This document shows, piece after piece, positions 38,282 to 47,703 of a stretch of 64,000 bases of DNA (its first letter is position 1; each line of letters starts with the position of its first letter). The notes under the pieces were generated by a model. The model was not told where the DNA came from. It ran no database searches and saw only the letters and a list, made by a program, of their open reading frames with translations. The stretch spans positions 62,001-126,000 of the forward strand of contig NZ_BBJO01000002.1 in the NCBI RefSeq assembly GCF_000739575.1, written 5' to 3'. The stretch comes from Halobellus rufus (GTDB lineage Archaea; Halobacteriota; Halobacteria; Halobacteriales; Haloferacaceae). A program made the translations under genes and the position numbers.

Positions 38282-39481
38282 TCAGAACCACTTGCCCTGA
38301 TCGGACAGCTGTGAGGTGTCCTCTTTCAGTTGCCGCCGGGCGTTCTCGTCTTCGGCGTCGCTCAGTTGGCTCACGTTCGTCTGCCCGCGCTCGAGGAGCG
38401 CTCTCGCCTGCGGATCGGTGAACGTGTCCTGCGCGGCGTCCAGCAGCCGGCTTCCCTCCGCGGTGTCGCCGTCGATACCGGCGTCTAACGCCTTCGCCTC
38501 GATGAACTTCGCGCGGATCGACTCCTCCTCGCCGTACTTCTGCGGTTCGGTCGTGTAGGTGACCTCGATGCTGTCGGATCCGAGCGTTCGACCGTCCGAG
38601 ACCAGTTCGACGGACGCCAACTGTCGGCGCTCCTCGTCGGTTCCCTCGGGGACGTGGAGCTTGAACACGAGCTCCTGTTTCCGCCGCTGCAGGAGGTCCT
38701 GCAGGTGGATCGTCGCGGTGTCGCCCTGCCAGTCGGTCGGGACCGGCTGCAGTTGCGGCATCCGTTTGAACACCTCGCTGATCTCGATGTTGCCGAGGTC
38801 GATCTCCAACCGGGGGTTCGACTCCACGACCGTCCCGGCGTCGTAGACGGCGTCGTTGAAGAACTGCAGGATCTCGCTGGCCCGCATGATGTGCTCCCAG
38901 CGGCCCTGCGAGTGCTCGGCCAACGCCCGAACGACCTGTTCGTCGTAGTTCGGCCCGAGGCCGGCGGAGATGACGGAGATGCCCGCATCGCCCATCCGCC
39001 GCGCGATCGACGCCAAGCCGTCGACGGACTGCTCGCCCGCGGTCGGGTTCCCGTCGGTCAAGAGTAGGACCCGCTTCGCGGTCGTCTCCCCGCCGTCCAT
39101 CTGCGCGATCGCGTCGCGGGAGGCTTCGAGTCCGGCCTCGATGTTGGTCCACTCGCCGGCGCTCAGGGCGTCGATCTGGGACTCGATGGCCTCCTGATTC
39201 GCGTCGTCCCACCGAACGGGCTCGGTCACGGTTTCGGCGTCGTCGCCGAACGTAACGATACTGATGTGATCGTTCCCGTTCAGGTCGGCGAGGACAGAGG
39301 ACGCCCCCTCTTTGGCGTCTTCGATCTCGTCGCCGCGCATCGATCCGCTCACGTCGATACAGAGCACGACGTTCCTCGTCGCCGGGTTGTGCTCTCCGCC
39401 GGGTTCGATGTCGACTTCGCAGTATGCCACCCCGCCCCCCGTCGAGATGTACGGGCGGTTGAGCCGCGCCTGAAACTTCAT
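38282..39481 (-). CDS. von Willebrand factor A (vWA) domain protein
   Basis: A 399-residue protein. Residues 35-215 are a vWA domain with an intact MIDAS (DVSGS at 43-47, Thr in GEWTNIEAGL, Asp in LLLTDGNPT). A beta-rich region (about 220-320) and a helical tail follow. No signal peptide is present, so it is cytosolic. It is divergent from the kinase genes and resembles the vWA partner (TerY-like) of bacterial kinase/PP2C triads. It probably scaffolds proteins through a metal-dependent contact. The first gene of a two-gene operon with the CAP protein. Confidence 0.85.
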   Translation of the reverse strand: MKFQARLNRPYISTGGGVAYCEVDIEPGGEHNPATRNVVLCIDVSGSMRGDEIEDAKEGASSVLADLNGNDHISIVTFGDDAETVTEPVRWDDANQEAIESQIDALSAGEWTNIEAGLEASRDAIAQMDGGETTAKRVLLLTDGNPTAGEQSVDGLASIARRMGDAGISVISAGLGPNYDEQVVRALAEHSQGRWEHIMRASEILQFFNDAVYDAGTVVESNPRLEIDLGNIEISEVFKRMPQLQPVPTDWQGDTATIHLQDLLQRRKQELVFKLHVPEGTDEERRQLASVELVSDGRTLGSDSIEVTYTTEPQKYGEEESIRAKFIEAKALDAGIDGDTAEGSRLLDAAQDTFTDPQARALLERGQTNVSQLSDAEDENARRQLKEDTSQLSDQGKWF

Positions 39482-39545
39482 ATCCCGCTTGATGACAGAT
39501 TGGTTATTAAATCCTCGTGCCGACTCGACGTCCCGGTAGGCGAAC

Positions 39546-39553
39546 GATTAATT
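39546..39553 (+). promoter_or_regulatory. TATA box of the kinase operon (leaderless)
   Basis: GATTAATT centred about 27 bases upstream of the kinase ATG at 39577, so transcription should start at or next to the start codon. It lies in the 95-base divergent gap shared with the vWA gene. Confidence 0.55.
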
Positions 39554-39576
39554 GCGTGTGTGACACAAGCAGGGGT

Positions 39577-40854
39577 ATGCGACGGGAACTTTCGGTGGGG
39601 GACCGCATCGGGAACCGGTACCGGATCGACGAGCAGGTCGGTCGCGGTGGCTTCACCGTCGTCTGGAAGGCGACCGACGGCAGGACCGGGGACACCGTCG
39701 CAGTGAAGCATCCGAACTACGGGGCCGGAAAGAGTGAGGACGCCGTCGAGAAGTACTTCGGCCGAGAGCTCGAAGCCCTGCGGACGATCGAGCGGAACGG
39801 CTCGCACCCGAACATCATGTCGCTCCGCGAAACGGTCGTCGAACGCGGCGTCCAGTACATGATCGTCGAGTTCGTCGCGGGCGAGGAACTCGAACGACAC
39901 GGCGGCATCGACGACCCGGATCTCGTCACGGACATCGGAACGCAACTGTGCGGGATCTTCTCGGTCCTCCACGACCTCGAAATCGTCTACCGGGACCTGA
40001 AACCAGACAACGCGATGCTCACGCCCGACGACGACGTCGTCCTCATCGACTTCAACACCGCACGGACGATTCCGAAGTGCGGCAACTGCGGACAGAAGGT
40101 GGACTTCGACAGTTCGACGGACCAGTACTGTCCGAATCCGCAGTGTAACACGCGCCTCGACAGGCAGACGCAGATCCGCGCCGGCCCGGCCGGCCGGAGC
40201 AAGTACAAACCCCCGGAAGTGAAGAACGCCGACGGGATCCAGGGGCCGTGGTCCGACGTGTACTCGATCGGGAAGCTGCTGTACTTCCTCGCGACCGGCC
40301 TCGTGACGGCCCACCCGATGGACGACCCCCGCGGACGGATCGACTGTCCGGACTACCTCGCCGACATCGTCGTTCGTGCGACCGCGCTGGAGCCGATCAA
40401 CCGGTATCGAAACGCCGGGGTGATGCGATACTGCCTCGAACAGCGGGACGCGGACGCGCACAAGGACCTCCCCGAGGCGGTGCTGACGAACGTCGAAACG
40501 GGTGAAAAATACACGGTCGCTCCGGGCGACACGATCGGTCGGGAGAACGCCTCGGGGCCGTTTCCGACGATCGGTTTCGAGGACGACGACCAGATCATCT
40601 CGCGCGTCCACGCGAAGTTCGATTTCGACGGCGACCAGTGGGTTATCGTCGACAAGAGCACGAACGGCACCGTCATCGACGCGAGCGACCCGTCTGCGTC
40701 GCGGCTCCCCGACTGGGACGGCATTCTGCAGCGGGAGTCGTGGGACGGCCAGCCCGGCGAGGCACCGCCGCAGTACGCGACGCTCGACGACCTCACCGTG
40801 ATCGGCGTCCCCCGACCCGACCGCGGCGTCAGACTGCAGTTCAGCCGCCAGTAG
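39577..40854 (+). CDS. Ser/Thr protein kinase with activation-segment zinc ribbon and C-terminal FHA
   Basis: A 425-residue cytosolic Hanks-type kinase. The glycine loop is VGRGGFTVVW (21-30), with Lys44, Glu64, catalytic YRDLKPDN (138-145) and DFN (158-160). Between DFN and the PPE motif (212-214) lies a zinc ribbon: C168-x2-C171 and C185-x4-C190. The C-terminal domain (about 310-425) is FHA-like (GDTIGRE, SRVHAKF, STNGTVI), a phospho-Thr reader. I chose the ATG at 39577, preceded by a TATA box at leaderless spacing. First gene of a rightward run with two FHA genes and PP2C. Confidence 0.85.
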   Translation: MRRELSVGDRIGNRYRIDEQVGRGGFTVVWKATDGRTGDTVAVKHPNYGAGKSEDAVEKYFGRELEALRTIERNGSHPNIMSLRETVVERGVQYMIVEFVAGEELERHGGIDDPDLVTDIGTQLCGIFSVLHDLEIVYRDLKPDNAMLTPDDDVVLIDFNTARTIPKCGNCGQKVDFDSSTDQYCPNPQCNTRLDRQTQIRAGPAGRSKYKPPEVKNADGIQGPWSDVYSIGKLLYFLATGLVTAHPMDDPRGRIDCPDYLADIVVRATALEPINRYRNAGVMRYCLEQRDADAHKDLPEAVLTNVETGEKYTVAPGDTIGRENASGPFPTIGFEDDDQIISRVHAKFDFDGDQWVIVDKSTNGTVIDASDPSASRLPDWDGILQRESWDGQPGEAPPQYATLDDLTVIGVPRPDRGVRLQFSRQ

Positions 40855-40894
40855 CGAGAAACTGTTATGTATCAGGCGCTAGACCTGTTCTACT

Positions 40895-41815
40895 ATGTCG
40901 GCACATTGTGCGATCTGTGACAAGGACGTCGATCCCGACCCGAACTCGATCGCCTGCCCGGACTGCGGCAGCCCGATCCCGGAACTGCGCGAGCGACGGG
41001 CGGAGGAAGCGAGCCCGAAAGATCCACGGCAGCAGGGCTCCCCCGAGCAAGGATCAGCCGACGGCACGCCGGAGCAGCAATCCGCCGACGCGTCACAGCG
41101 GGATTCTCCGGCTCGGGACCCGCGACAGAAGCGAGACGCCTCGTCGCCGTCGGCCGGAAGCGAGTCCGGAGCGGACGCCGCCGACGGCTCGCAGTGCCCG
41201 GAGTGCGGTGCCGACGTCGACCCCTCGTTCAAATTCTGTCCGCAATGTACCGAGCCGCTGTCGGGGGACGACGGCGGGGCCGATCCGATAACGACCTGCC
41301 CGGAGTGCGGCTACGACGACCTGACGGGCGACGAGAAGTTCTGCCCGATGTGCACCAACGACCTCCAAACGGCCGACGCTGGCGTCGGTGCGGGAGACGG
41401 TGCGGAAGATGCCGCCGGGGACGCAGCCGACAGTCCCGCCGACGGGCGGGGCGGCGGTTCCGAACCGGCGGATCCCCGCGGCCCGGTACACAGTCCCGGG
41501 AGCGGCGGAAGCGAGGTCGAACTCCAGTTCGACCACGGCGGCGCGCTGACCGCGACGGACGAGACGATACTGGGACGCGAGATCCGCAAGCACCTCCACG
41601 GCGAGGGCGTCGACGCCAGAGAGGCAAAGCGGGTCAGTCGCCAGCACCTCCTGTTCAAGCGGACCGACCCCGGGTTCGTCGTCGTCGACCTCGAGTCCTC
41701 GAACGGGACCGAACTGAACGGCGAGGAGCTCGCCGCCAACGAGGAGTACCAGATCGAGGACGGAGACGCGCTCGACATCGCCGGCGTCACGACCGCGACC
41801 GTCCGGATCAGGTAG
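40895..41815 (+). CDS. zinc-ribbon / FHA domain protein
   Basis: A 306-residue cytosolic protein. It has three double-Cys zinc ribbons: CAIC (5-8) with CPDCG (21-25), CPECG with CPQC (about 100-120), and CPECG with CPMC (about 133-152). Low-complexity linkers rich in Ser, Gln, Ala and Gly separate them. The C-terminus (about 205-306) is an FHA domain (ILGREIRKHL, RVSRQHLLF, ESSNGTELNG). It has no kinase domain, so it is probably an adaptor that reads marks laid by the flanking kinases. It ends immediately before the next start codon. Confidence 0.85.
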   Translation: MSAHCAICDKDVDPDPNSIACPDCGSPIPELRERRAEEASPKDPRQQGSPEQGSADGTPEQQSADASQRDSPARDPRQKRDASSPSAGSESGADAADGSQCPECGADVDPSFKFCPQCTEPLSGDDGGADPITTCPECGYDDLTGDEKFCPMCTNDLQTADAGVGAGDGAEDAAGDAADSPADGRGGGSEPADPRGPVHSPGSGGSEVELQFDHGGALTATDETILGREIRKHLHGEGVDAREAKRVSRQHLLFKRTDPGFVVVDLESSNGTELNGEELAANEEYQIEDGDALDIAGVTTATVRIR

Positions 41816-43078
41816 TTGCACTGGGCACCTGACGTCGGCGATCGCCTCGTCGGTGCCGACGGCGAGTACGAACTGGTCGAGTACATCGACACCGGTGGCT
41901 TCACCACCGTCTACCGGGCCACCGAGACGGAGAGCGGTGCGGACGTCTGCATCAAGTACCCGTTCTTCGGGAGCACGAACCCCGACATCGACGCGTTCGT
42001 CTCCCGAGAGGTCCGCGCGCTCAGGACGATCGAGACGCTCGGCGGGCACGCGAACATCATGACGCTCCACGAGCACTTCGTGGAGCGGGGAACCGATTTC
42101 CTGGTCGTCGACTACGTCGACGGCGCGGTGCTCTCGGAGCGGACCGAGCGGTTCGACCCCTCGGTCGTCCGATCGATCGGCCTGTCGGCCTGTTCGGCGC
42201 TCGGTCGGCTCCACACCGGCGACATCGTGTACCGAGATCTCAAGGAGGACAACCTGATCCTCACCGGATCGGACCGGCCGGTGCTCATCGATCTGAACAC
42301 CTGTCGCGTCACGCCCGCCTGTCCGGACTGCGGCCGACTCGTCAGACACGAGGCCGCGAACAGCGCGACCTGTGAGGCGTGTGACGCGGATCTAGACGAA
42401 GTCATCCAGATCGGCGACCACGACCGCGGGCGGTACAAAGCGCCGGAGCAACGGGACCCGGGGCGATCCCCGGGCCCGTGGACGGACGTCTACGCGCTCG
42501 GCCGAGTGCTGTTTCGCCTCCTTGCGGGATTCGTCCCGCCGCGGGAGTTCGACGCCGGAGCGCGCGTCGATGCGCCGGCGTACCTGACCGAGATCATCGA
42601 TCGCGCCACGGATCCAGACCCCGAACAACGGTACCCGGACGCCCTCGCGCTGGGTGACGCGCTGTACCGTCGCGACCCCGATCCGGGCCCTCCGAGCGCG
42701 ACGGTCGTCGATCCCGACACGGACGCCGAATACGCGATCTCGCCCGGCGACCGGATCGGACGAGTGGACGAGACGACCGACCCGGCGGTCCCCGTCGCGG
42801 ACGACCATCCGCCGGCAGTCTCCCGACAGCACGCCCAGTTCGCCCTCGACGGGAACTGCTGGGAGCTGATCGACACCGGACGTAACGGCACCCTCGTCGG
42901 TCGGCACGGTGACTTTCACCGAGTGCTCAGCCGCCGCGGACGGCGGGAACGTTCGATCGGCTCCGAGGAGCGGTTCCCGGAGCGCCGCAGGCTCGTCCCG
43001 GGCGACGTGATCGTCCCCGTCGACGAACGGTACGGCGCGCGGTTCCGGTTCGAGGGACGGCCCTGGGTGAATGTTTAA
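41816..43078 (+). CDS. second Ser/Thr kinase with activation-segment zinc ribbon and FHA-like tail
   Basis: A 420-residue paralogue of the kinase encoded at 39577. It has Lys47, Glu65, catalytic YRDLKEDN (139-146), DLN (159-161), zinc ribbon C169-x2-C172 and C186-x2-C189, and APE (209-211). The FHA-like C-terminus has GDRIGR, VSRQHAQF and GRNGTLVG. The start is most likely TTG at 41816, which directly abuts the TAG of the upstream gene; no ATG lies close enough to keep the N-lobe. Translation is probably coupled to the zinc-ribbon/FHA gene. Confidence 0.8.
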   Translation: MHWAPDVGDRLVGADGEYELVEYIDTGGFTTVYRATETESGADVCIKYPFFGSTNPDIDAFVSREVRALRTIETLGGHANIMTLHEHFVERGTDFLVVDYVDGAVLSERTERFDPSVVRSIGLSACSALGRLHTGDIVYRDLKEDNLILTGSDRPVLIDLNTCRVTPACPDCGRLVRHEAANSATCEACDADLDEVIQIGDHDRGRYKAPEQRDPGRSPGPWTDVYALGRVLFRLLAGFVPPREFDAGARVDAPAYLTEIIDRATDPDPEQRYPDALALGDALYRRDPDPGPPSATVVDPDTDAEYAISPGDRIGRVDETTDPAVPVADDHPPAVSRQHAQFALDGNCWELIDTGRNGTLVGRHGDFHRVLSRRGRRERSIGSEERFPERRRLVPGDVIVPVDERYGARFRFEGRPWVNV

Positions 43079-43102
43079 GATGTGGGCCCCACGCATTGCG
43101 GT

Positions 43103-44115
43103 ATGAACCACGCGACCAGGGTGGACATCGGTCGACGGAAGGCGCACAGAGACGGGGGGATCAACGAAGACAGCGTCGCGGCGATGGTCTTCGACGAGTC
43201 CCATCGCGACTCGGTTCGCCAGTCCACGGGCGTCTTCGTCCTCGCCGACGGCGTCGGTGGGACCTCCGGCGGCGACGTCGCCTCCTACCTCGCGACCACC
43301 GTCGTTCCCGAGGAACTGTCTTCGGTCGCGCTCCGGCTCGCCCGGGCGGAAAACCCCGTTTTCGACGACCTCGAGATGGACACCGACGGGTTCCCCTCCC
43401 GACCGGACACGTCGGAGATCCGCGCGGCGATCTCCGATGCCGTCGCGACGGCCGACGAGGAGATCAGAGAGCGACGCCGCGGGCAGGGGTCGGCGACGAC
43501 GATCGTCGTCGGCGTGTACGAACCGGGTCGCCTCCACGTCGGCTGGGTCGGTGACAGCCCCGCCTACGTCATCAACCGGGGCGACCGACGGATCGAGCAG
43601 GTGACCCGCGATCACTCCGCGGTGGCCTACTACGTCGCCGAAGGCAGATCTCCCCCACGGTGGCGAGAGTTCACACGGACAAGTCCACCATCTCGCGCGC
43701 CGTCGGCGGAAGCAACCCCGACGTGGAGTTCACGAGCGTCCCGATCTTCGGCGACGACGTCGTGCTGTTCACCAGCGACGGCCTCCTCGACGCCTACGAT
43801 CGCTCCCGCGAACTCTATCAGGAGTACCTCCGCGCCGACGACAAGGAGGCCGTCGAGGCGAAGATCAGAGAGCACGTCGTGACCGACGACGAGATCCGCG
43901 ATCGGGTGTTGGACGCGTGGACGCTCGAAGAGGCCGCCGAACGGTTGCTCGAACTGACCCAGAAACGCGGCGGCACGGACAACTTCTCGGTCGTGCTGTT
44001 CGCCGACAAGAGCCGGCCGGCGAAGGCGGAGGCGGCCGACTCGGACCTCACAAGAGCGTTTTCGGACGACGACGCTCCGGACTTAGACAGCGACGAGACG
44101 GTCCTCGACGAGTGA
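43103..44115 (+). pseudogene. PP2C-type protein phosphatase, single-base frame break
   Basis: A metal-dependent Ser/Thr phosphatase: INEDSVAAM, VLADGVGGTSGG, HVGWVGDSPAYVI and GGTDNFSVVLF supply the metal-binding Asp residues. The frame breaks near 43646. One added G turns EGRSPPR into EGEISPTVARVHTDKSTISRAVGG and restores about 337 residues to the stop at 44115. The span (1013) is one base short. With the two kinases, the FHA proteins and the vWA protein it completes a phosphorylation circuit. The missing base is probably a sequencing error because both halves are well conserved. Confidence 0.85.
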
Positions 44116-44170
44116 GGACGCTCCGTTTTTCGATTTCCCCGACGGCGTACGAACGTGTCGGCATAATACC

Positions 44171-44177
44171 TATTAAC
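44171..44177 (+). promoter_or_regulatory. TATA box of the tubulin-like gene (leaderless)
   Basis: TATTAAC centred about 27 bases upstream of the ATG at 44201. The tubulin-like gene therefore has its own promoter, separate from the kinase operon. Confidence 0.5.
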
Positions 44178-44200
44178 ACACACTTAGAAGGGGCATCCGA

Positions 44201-46816
44201 ATGTCTCGTCCAACGATCGTCATCGGGATCGGGCAAGCCGGGTGTCGCATGCTGGAGTCGGTTCACTCTCTCGTCCACGAGGAGGGCAACCAAGACGCGT
44301 TTCAGTTCTTCACTATCGATTCGAGTAGCAGCGACCTGACGGAGGAAACGCCGCAAGTCGGGCAGAACGTCACGCGGATTCACCTCGACAAGCCCGACGA
44401 GAAGTGGTTCAATCAGGAACACAGACACGACTATCGCTATCTCGGCGAGCAGTTCTCGCTGAAGACCGAGGAGGGGACGGGTCGGACCCGCCCGGTCTCA
44501 CGCTATCACGTCGAGTGGAGCCAGAACCACGACAAGGTGCGCAATCAACTGCGGGACGGAATCCAGTCGTTCGTCTCCGACACGAAAATCGATCGCGACA
44601 CCAACTCCTCGTACTATCAGATCTGGCTCCTGAACTCCCTCGGCGGCGGGACGGGAAGCGGCGCGTTCCCGATCATCGCGGCGCTCGTCCAGAGCATCAC
44701 CGAACCGATGAGCGAGGACTTCCTCCTCAACGGTGTGGGCTCCCTGCCCCGCCTGGTCGGACTGCAGGACGATCAGTTCCCGCCGTACGGGCGAAAGGTC
44801 CTCTATGCGAACGCCTACGCGGCGCTCGCGGAACTCAGAGAACTCATCAACGACCGGGACGACCCGCACTGGTCGCCCCCGCTCATCGACGTGCAGTCAG
44901 ACGTGCTCAATCCAGGCGAGGACGGGCTGGAGATCGACGGGACGCTCTTCGATAAGTACTGGCTCATCGGGTTCTCCGAGGAGAACAGCGAACAGCTCGC
45001 CTACCGCCGGCGGATGAATCGAATCGCGGCGAACGGCATCTACTATCTGGCGAACAAAGATCAGCCGGAGGACTTCCCGTACTACGACAACTACGACGAG
45101 GAGCCCCTCGCGGCGATCACCTCCGCGGAACTGCGATTCCCGACAGAGGAGGCTCGGGAGTTCGTCGAGGCCAAGCGACGGATCGACGAGGTCCAGGCCG
45201 AGGCCCAGCAACTGGACGAAGAGATCTCCCACCACGAGGAGACGGTCGATTACCTCACCGAGGCCCGGCGAATCACGCTCGATCCGGTGGAAGGCGTCCC
45301 CGACGGCCTCGAACACCTCGACCACGACTTGCTGGAGGAGTGCGCTCAGGCCCCGAGCGACGTCAACATCTCCGATCGACTGGAGGAAGAGGTCAGTATC
45401 GTCGGAAACAGCGTCGACCGATCCGACGTCGACGAGGTCGTCGACGACGTTCTCGAGACCGCGCGCTCGAACCTCCGGGACCACGCCCGCTCGCCGAAGT
45501 ACGGGGAGCCGTTCGAGGCCGACGACGTCGTCGACCGCTTCTACACCGAGGCGCTCGACAGACACCTGAAACGGCGGGTGAAGAATCACGAGTTCAAAGC
45601 GAAAGTCGAGGAGATCTGGGACCACCCCAAGTGGAACGACGAGATCCAGTCGCGGTTCCCCAAGCAGTTCCGGTCGCTCGACACGCAACCGGCCGACGCG
45701 AAGTGGGAGAACGCGGTCGAGGAGTTCATCAAGGAGTACGGCTCCGAACTGGAAAACGAGCGTGACAGCACGATCCGGCCGGTCAAGCGGTGGAAACTGA
45801 ACAACGAGATCGACGAACTCGGCGCGTACTACGACACCCTCCCGGACAAATACGAGCAGTACAAGAAGCTCACCGTGCTGCAGAACGTCGTCAGCAGCCG
45901 GTTCCAGGGGGCGAGCGAGTCGATCGGCGACGCCAAAACTGACGGGCTCGAACACCCCCGCGACGGGCTCATCCGAACGAAACGGCGCGAGAAGGCGGAC
46001 AAGGAAGACGAACTGGAGACCCTCGAGAAGCGGTACGACAACGTCCGTGACTCCCTCCGGAGCGGCGACCGCACGCAGGGGTATTTCAAACCCGCGCTGC
46101 AGGACGTCGACCGGCTGCGAGAGGCGGATCTCTACCGGATCCTCGACGTCGACGCGCTCGTCGACGCGGAGTTGGTGACCGAAGCGGAACTCGAGGAAGC
46201 GGGGATCGAATCGGACGCGAACGTCGAAAAGCTCCGACGCCACGGGCTGCTGTCCGAGGCGGACATCGCGGAACTGACAGACGAGATGGTGCTGGAGTGG
46301 CCCAGCATCGCGGACATGGTCCAGAAGGACATCGTCGAGTCCGACGAGGTCGCCCGCAAGCTCTCTGCGCTTTTGAACTCCAGCGCCGTGGCCGACGATC
46401 CCGTCCAGGACGAGAAACACGTCGAGGCGTACGCCGACAAGATCGTCGGCTCGATGATGAGCCGCGACAACGAGGAGGACTTCCCCGTCGTCAACGACAT
46501 CATGTCTCTGGAGATCGAGGGACAGAACAACGTCCATCAGGTGGTGATCGACGAGTTCGACCACCAGGTCGGCGAGAGCGTCGCCATCGCCGACGGCCTC
46601 TCCGTCCGGTTCGTCACGTGGTTTATGCCGGTGACGCTCGAGAACACCAGCGAGTTCGGGACGATCGATATGGTGTTCACCGACGCGAATCAGGACACGG
46701 AACAGGAACTCGGAGCGGGATACACCGACGAGGAGATCGCGAAATCGTTCGCGTACCCCGAACTGTTCACCGACGGCCCGATCGCCGAACGGCTGAAACA
46801 GCTCGATCGAAAGTAA
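44201..46816 (+). CDS. tubulin/FtsZ-superfamily GTPase-like protein (Tubulin_2 type)
   Basis: An 871-residue cytosolic protein. The N-terminal motif GIGQAGC (9-15) is the nucleotide-binding first loop, and LGGGTGSGAF (147-156) is the tubulin signature. PYGRKVLYANAYAALAEL fits the helical part that follows. After about residue 330 come long charged helices and probable coiled coils (330-700), then an alpha/beta C-terminal domain (about 740-871). It is far larger than FtsZ or CetZ and resembles Tubulin_2 family proteins that travel with vWA and kinase genes in bacteria. It may form a filament or switch controlled by the neighbouring kinases and phosphatase; that is inference. Confidence 0.8.
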   Translation: MSRPTIVIGIGQAGCRMLESVHSLVHEEGNQDAFQFFTIDSSSSDLTEETPQVGQNVTRIHLDKPDEKWFNQEHRHDYRYLGEQFSLKTEEGTGRTRPVSRYHVEWSQNHDKVRNQLRDGIQSFVSDTKIDRDTNSSYYQIWLLNSLGGGTGSGAFPIIAALVQSITEPMSEDFLLNGVGSLPRLVGLQDDQFPPYGRKVLYANAYAALAELRELINDRDDPHWSPPLIDVQSDVLNPGEDGLEIDGTLFDKYWLIGFSEENSEQLAYRRRMNRIAANGIYYLANKDQPEDFPYYDNYDEEPLAAITSAELRFPTEEAREFVEAKRRIDEVQAEAQQLDEEISHHEETVDYLTEARRITLDPVEGVPDGLEHLDHDLLEECAQAPSDVNISDRLEEEVSIVGNSVDRSDVDEVVDDVLETARSNLRDHARSPKYGEPFEADDVVDRFYTEALDRHLKRRVKNHEFKAKVEEIWDHPKWNDEIQSRFPKQFRSLDTQPADAKWENAVEEFIKEYGSELENERDSTIRPVKRWKLNNEIDELGAYYDTLPDKYEQYKKLTVLQNVVSSRFQGASESIGDAKTDGLEHPRDGLIRTKRREKADKEDELETLEKRYDNVRDSLRSGDRTQGYFKPALQDVDRLREADLYRILDVDALVDAELVTEAELEEAGIESDANVEKLRRHGLLSEADIAELTDEMVLEWPSIADMVQKDIVESDEVARKLSALLNSSAVADDPVQDEKHVEAYADKIVGSMMSRDNEEDFPVVNDIMSLEIEGQNNVHQVVIDEFDHQVGESVAIADGLSVRFVTWFMPVTLENTSEFGTIDMVFTDANQDTEQELGAGYTDEEIAKSFAYPELFTDGPIAERLKQLDRK

Positions 46817-46854
46817 GAGAGGAGAGACGTCCGGCAGGCGACCGTTCGCCGTGC

Positions 46855-47553
46855 TTAATCGAACCGACCGCCGCCGCCACCGCCACTGCCACCACTTCCG
46901 CCGTCGCCTCCGCTACCGCCGATGCCGCCCCGGTTTTTCTCCCACCAGCGGAAGACCGCCAACAGCGGGATCAAAACGAGCAGCCCGACGCTCGCGTAGG
47001 TTATCAACTGCCGGTTCCGGAGGTCGCCCTCCAGATTACTGACTTCCCGTTGGGACTGCTGGAGGGCGAAATACTCCGAGTTCGAGAGATTCGCGCTGAC
47101 CTCACGCGTGTCCGAGAGCCGCTGGCCGCGCTGGGTGTATTCGATGGTGACCGTCGCGACCGTCAGGTTCTCCTCGCGAATCGTCTTCGGGTAGGCGTCG
47201 AAGGAGATCACGAACTGCTCGCCCTGGTTGATCTGACTCACCGTGTACTCTCCCTGTCCCAAGTAATCGACCTCCGCGTCCGCTCTCGCGGGTTCGAGAG
47301 ACTCCGAGAACGTCCGAAAGTCCAGTACGCCCCGGTCGGTCGCGTCGACCTCGATTTCGACGTCGTCGATCTGCGCGTCGTCGGGACCGATCGTAACGGT
47401 CGCTTCGATGGTCTGATCGTCGGCCTCGACGCCACTGTACGTGGTGTCGGCGTCCATCGTCACGTTCGCGACGACCGGCGTAGAGAGAAGTCCGATCCCG
47501 ACGAGGACAACGACACCGAGCGTGAGTTTTCGCCCGAAGAACTCCGAGAGCAT
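46855..47553 (-). CDS. membrane-anchored exported protein with Gly-rich tail
   Basis: A 232-residue protein. Signal sequence at residues 8-29, extracytoplasmic beta-rich domain (about 30-175) with Asn sequons, a transmembrane segment (about 183-202), then a cytoplasmic tail of WWEKNRGG and a Gly/Ser run. The domain resembles the BatD- or CARDB-like Ig folds seen near vWA genes, but the match is weak. It is convergent with the tubulin-like gene and may belong to the island as a membrane sensor; uncertain. Confidence 0.65.
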   Translation of the reverse strand: MLSEFFGRKLTLGVVVLVGIGLLSTPVVANVTMDADTTYSGVEADDQTIEATVTIGPDDAQIDDVEIEVDATDRGVLDFRTFSESLEPARADAEVDYLGQGEYTVSQINQGEQFVISFDAYPKTIREENLTVATVTIEYTQRGQRLSDTREVSANLSNSEYFALQQSQREVSNLEGDLRNRQLITYASVGLLVLIPLLAVFRWWEKNRGGIGGSGGDGGSGGSGGGGGGRFD

Positions 47554-47671
47554 AGCCCCACATTCTGTGGTGGTTTATATAAAATTGATTGACTGTCGTA
47601 CACGTATGAAAACCGTCACGACGATGGGCGCGCCCCGTCGGCCGCCCCACGCCGTCGTCGGTCGCTCCGCT

Positions 47672-47680
47672 ACTATATTA
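47672..47680 (+). promoter_or_regulatory. TATA box (leaderless) of the zinc-ribbon membrane gene
   Basis: ACTATATTA centred about 28 bases upstream of the ATG at 47704. This decides the start: the in-frame ATG at 47680 lies inside or at the edge of the TATA box. Confidence 0.55.
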
Positions 47681-47703
47681 TGAGACGGGTTCCGAGTATC
47701 GGT

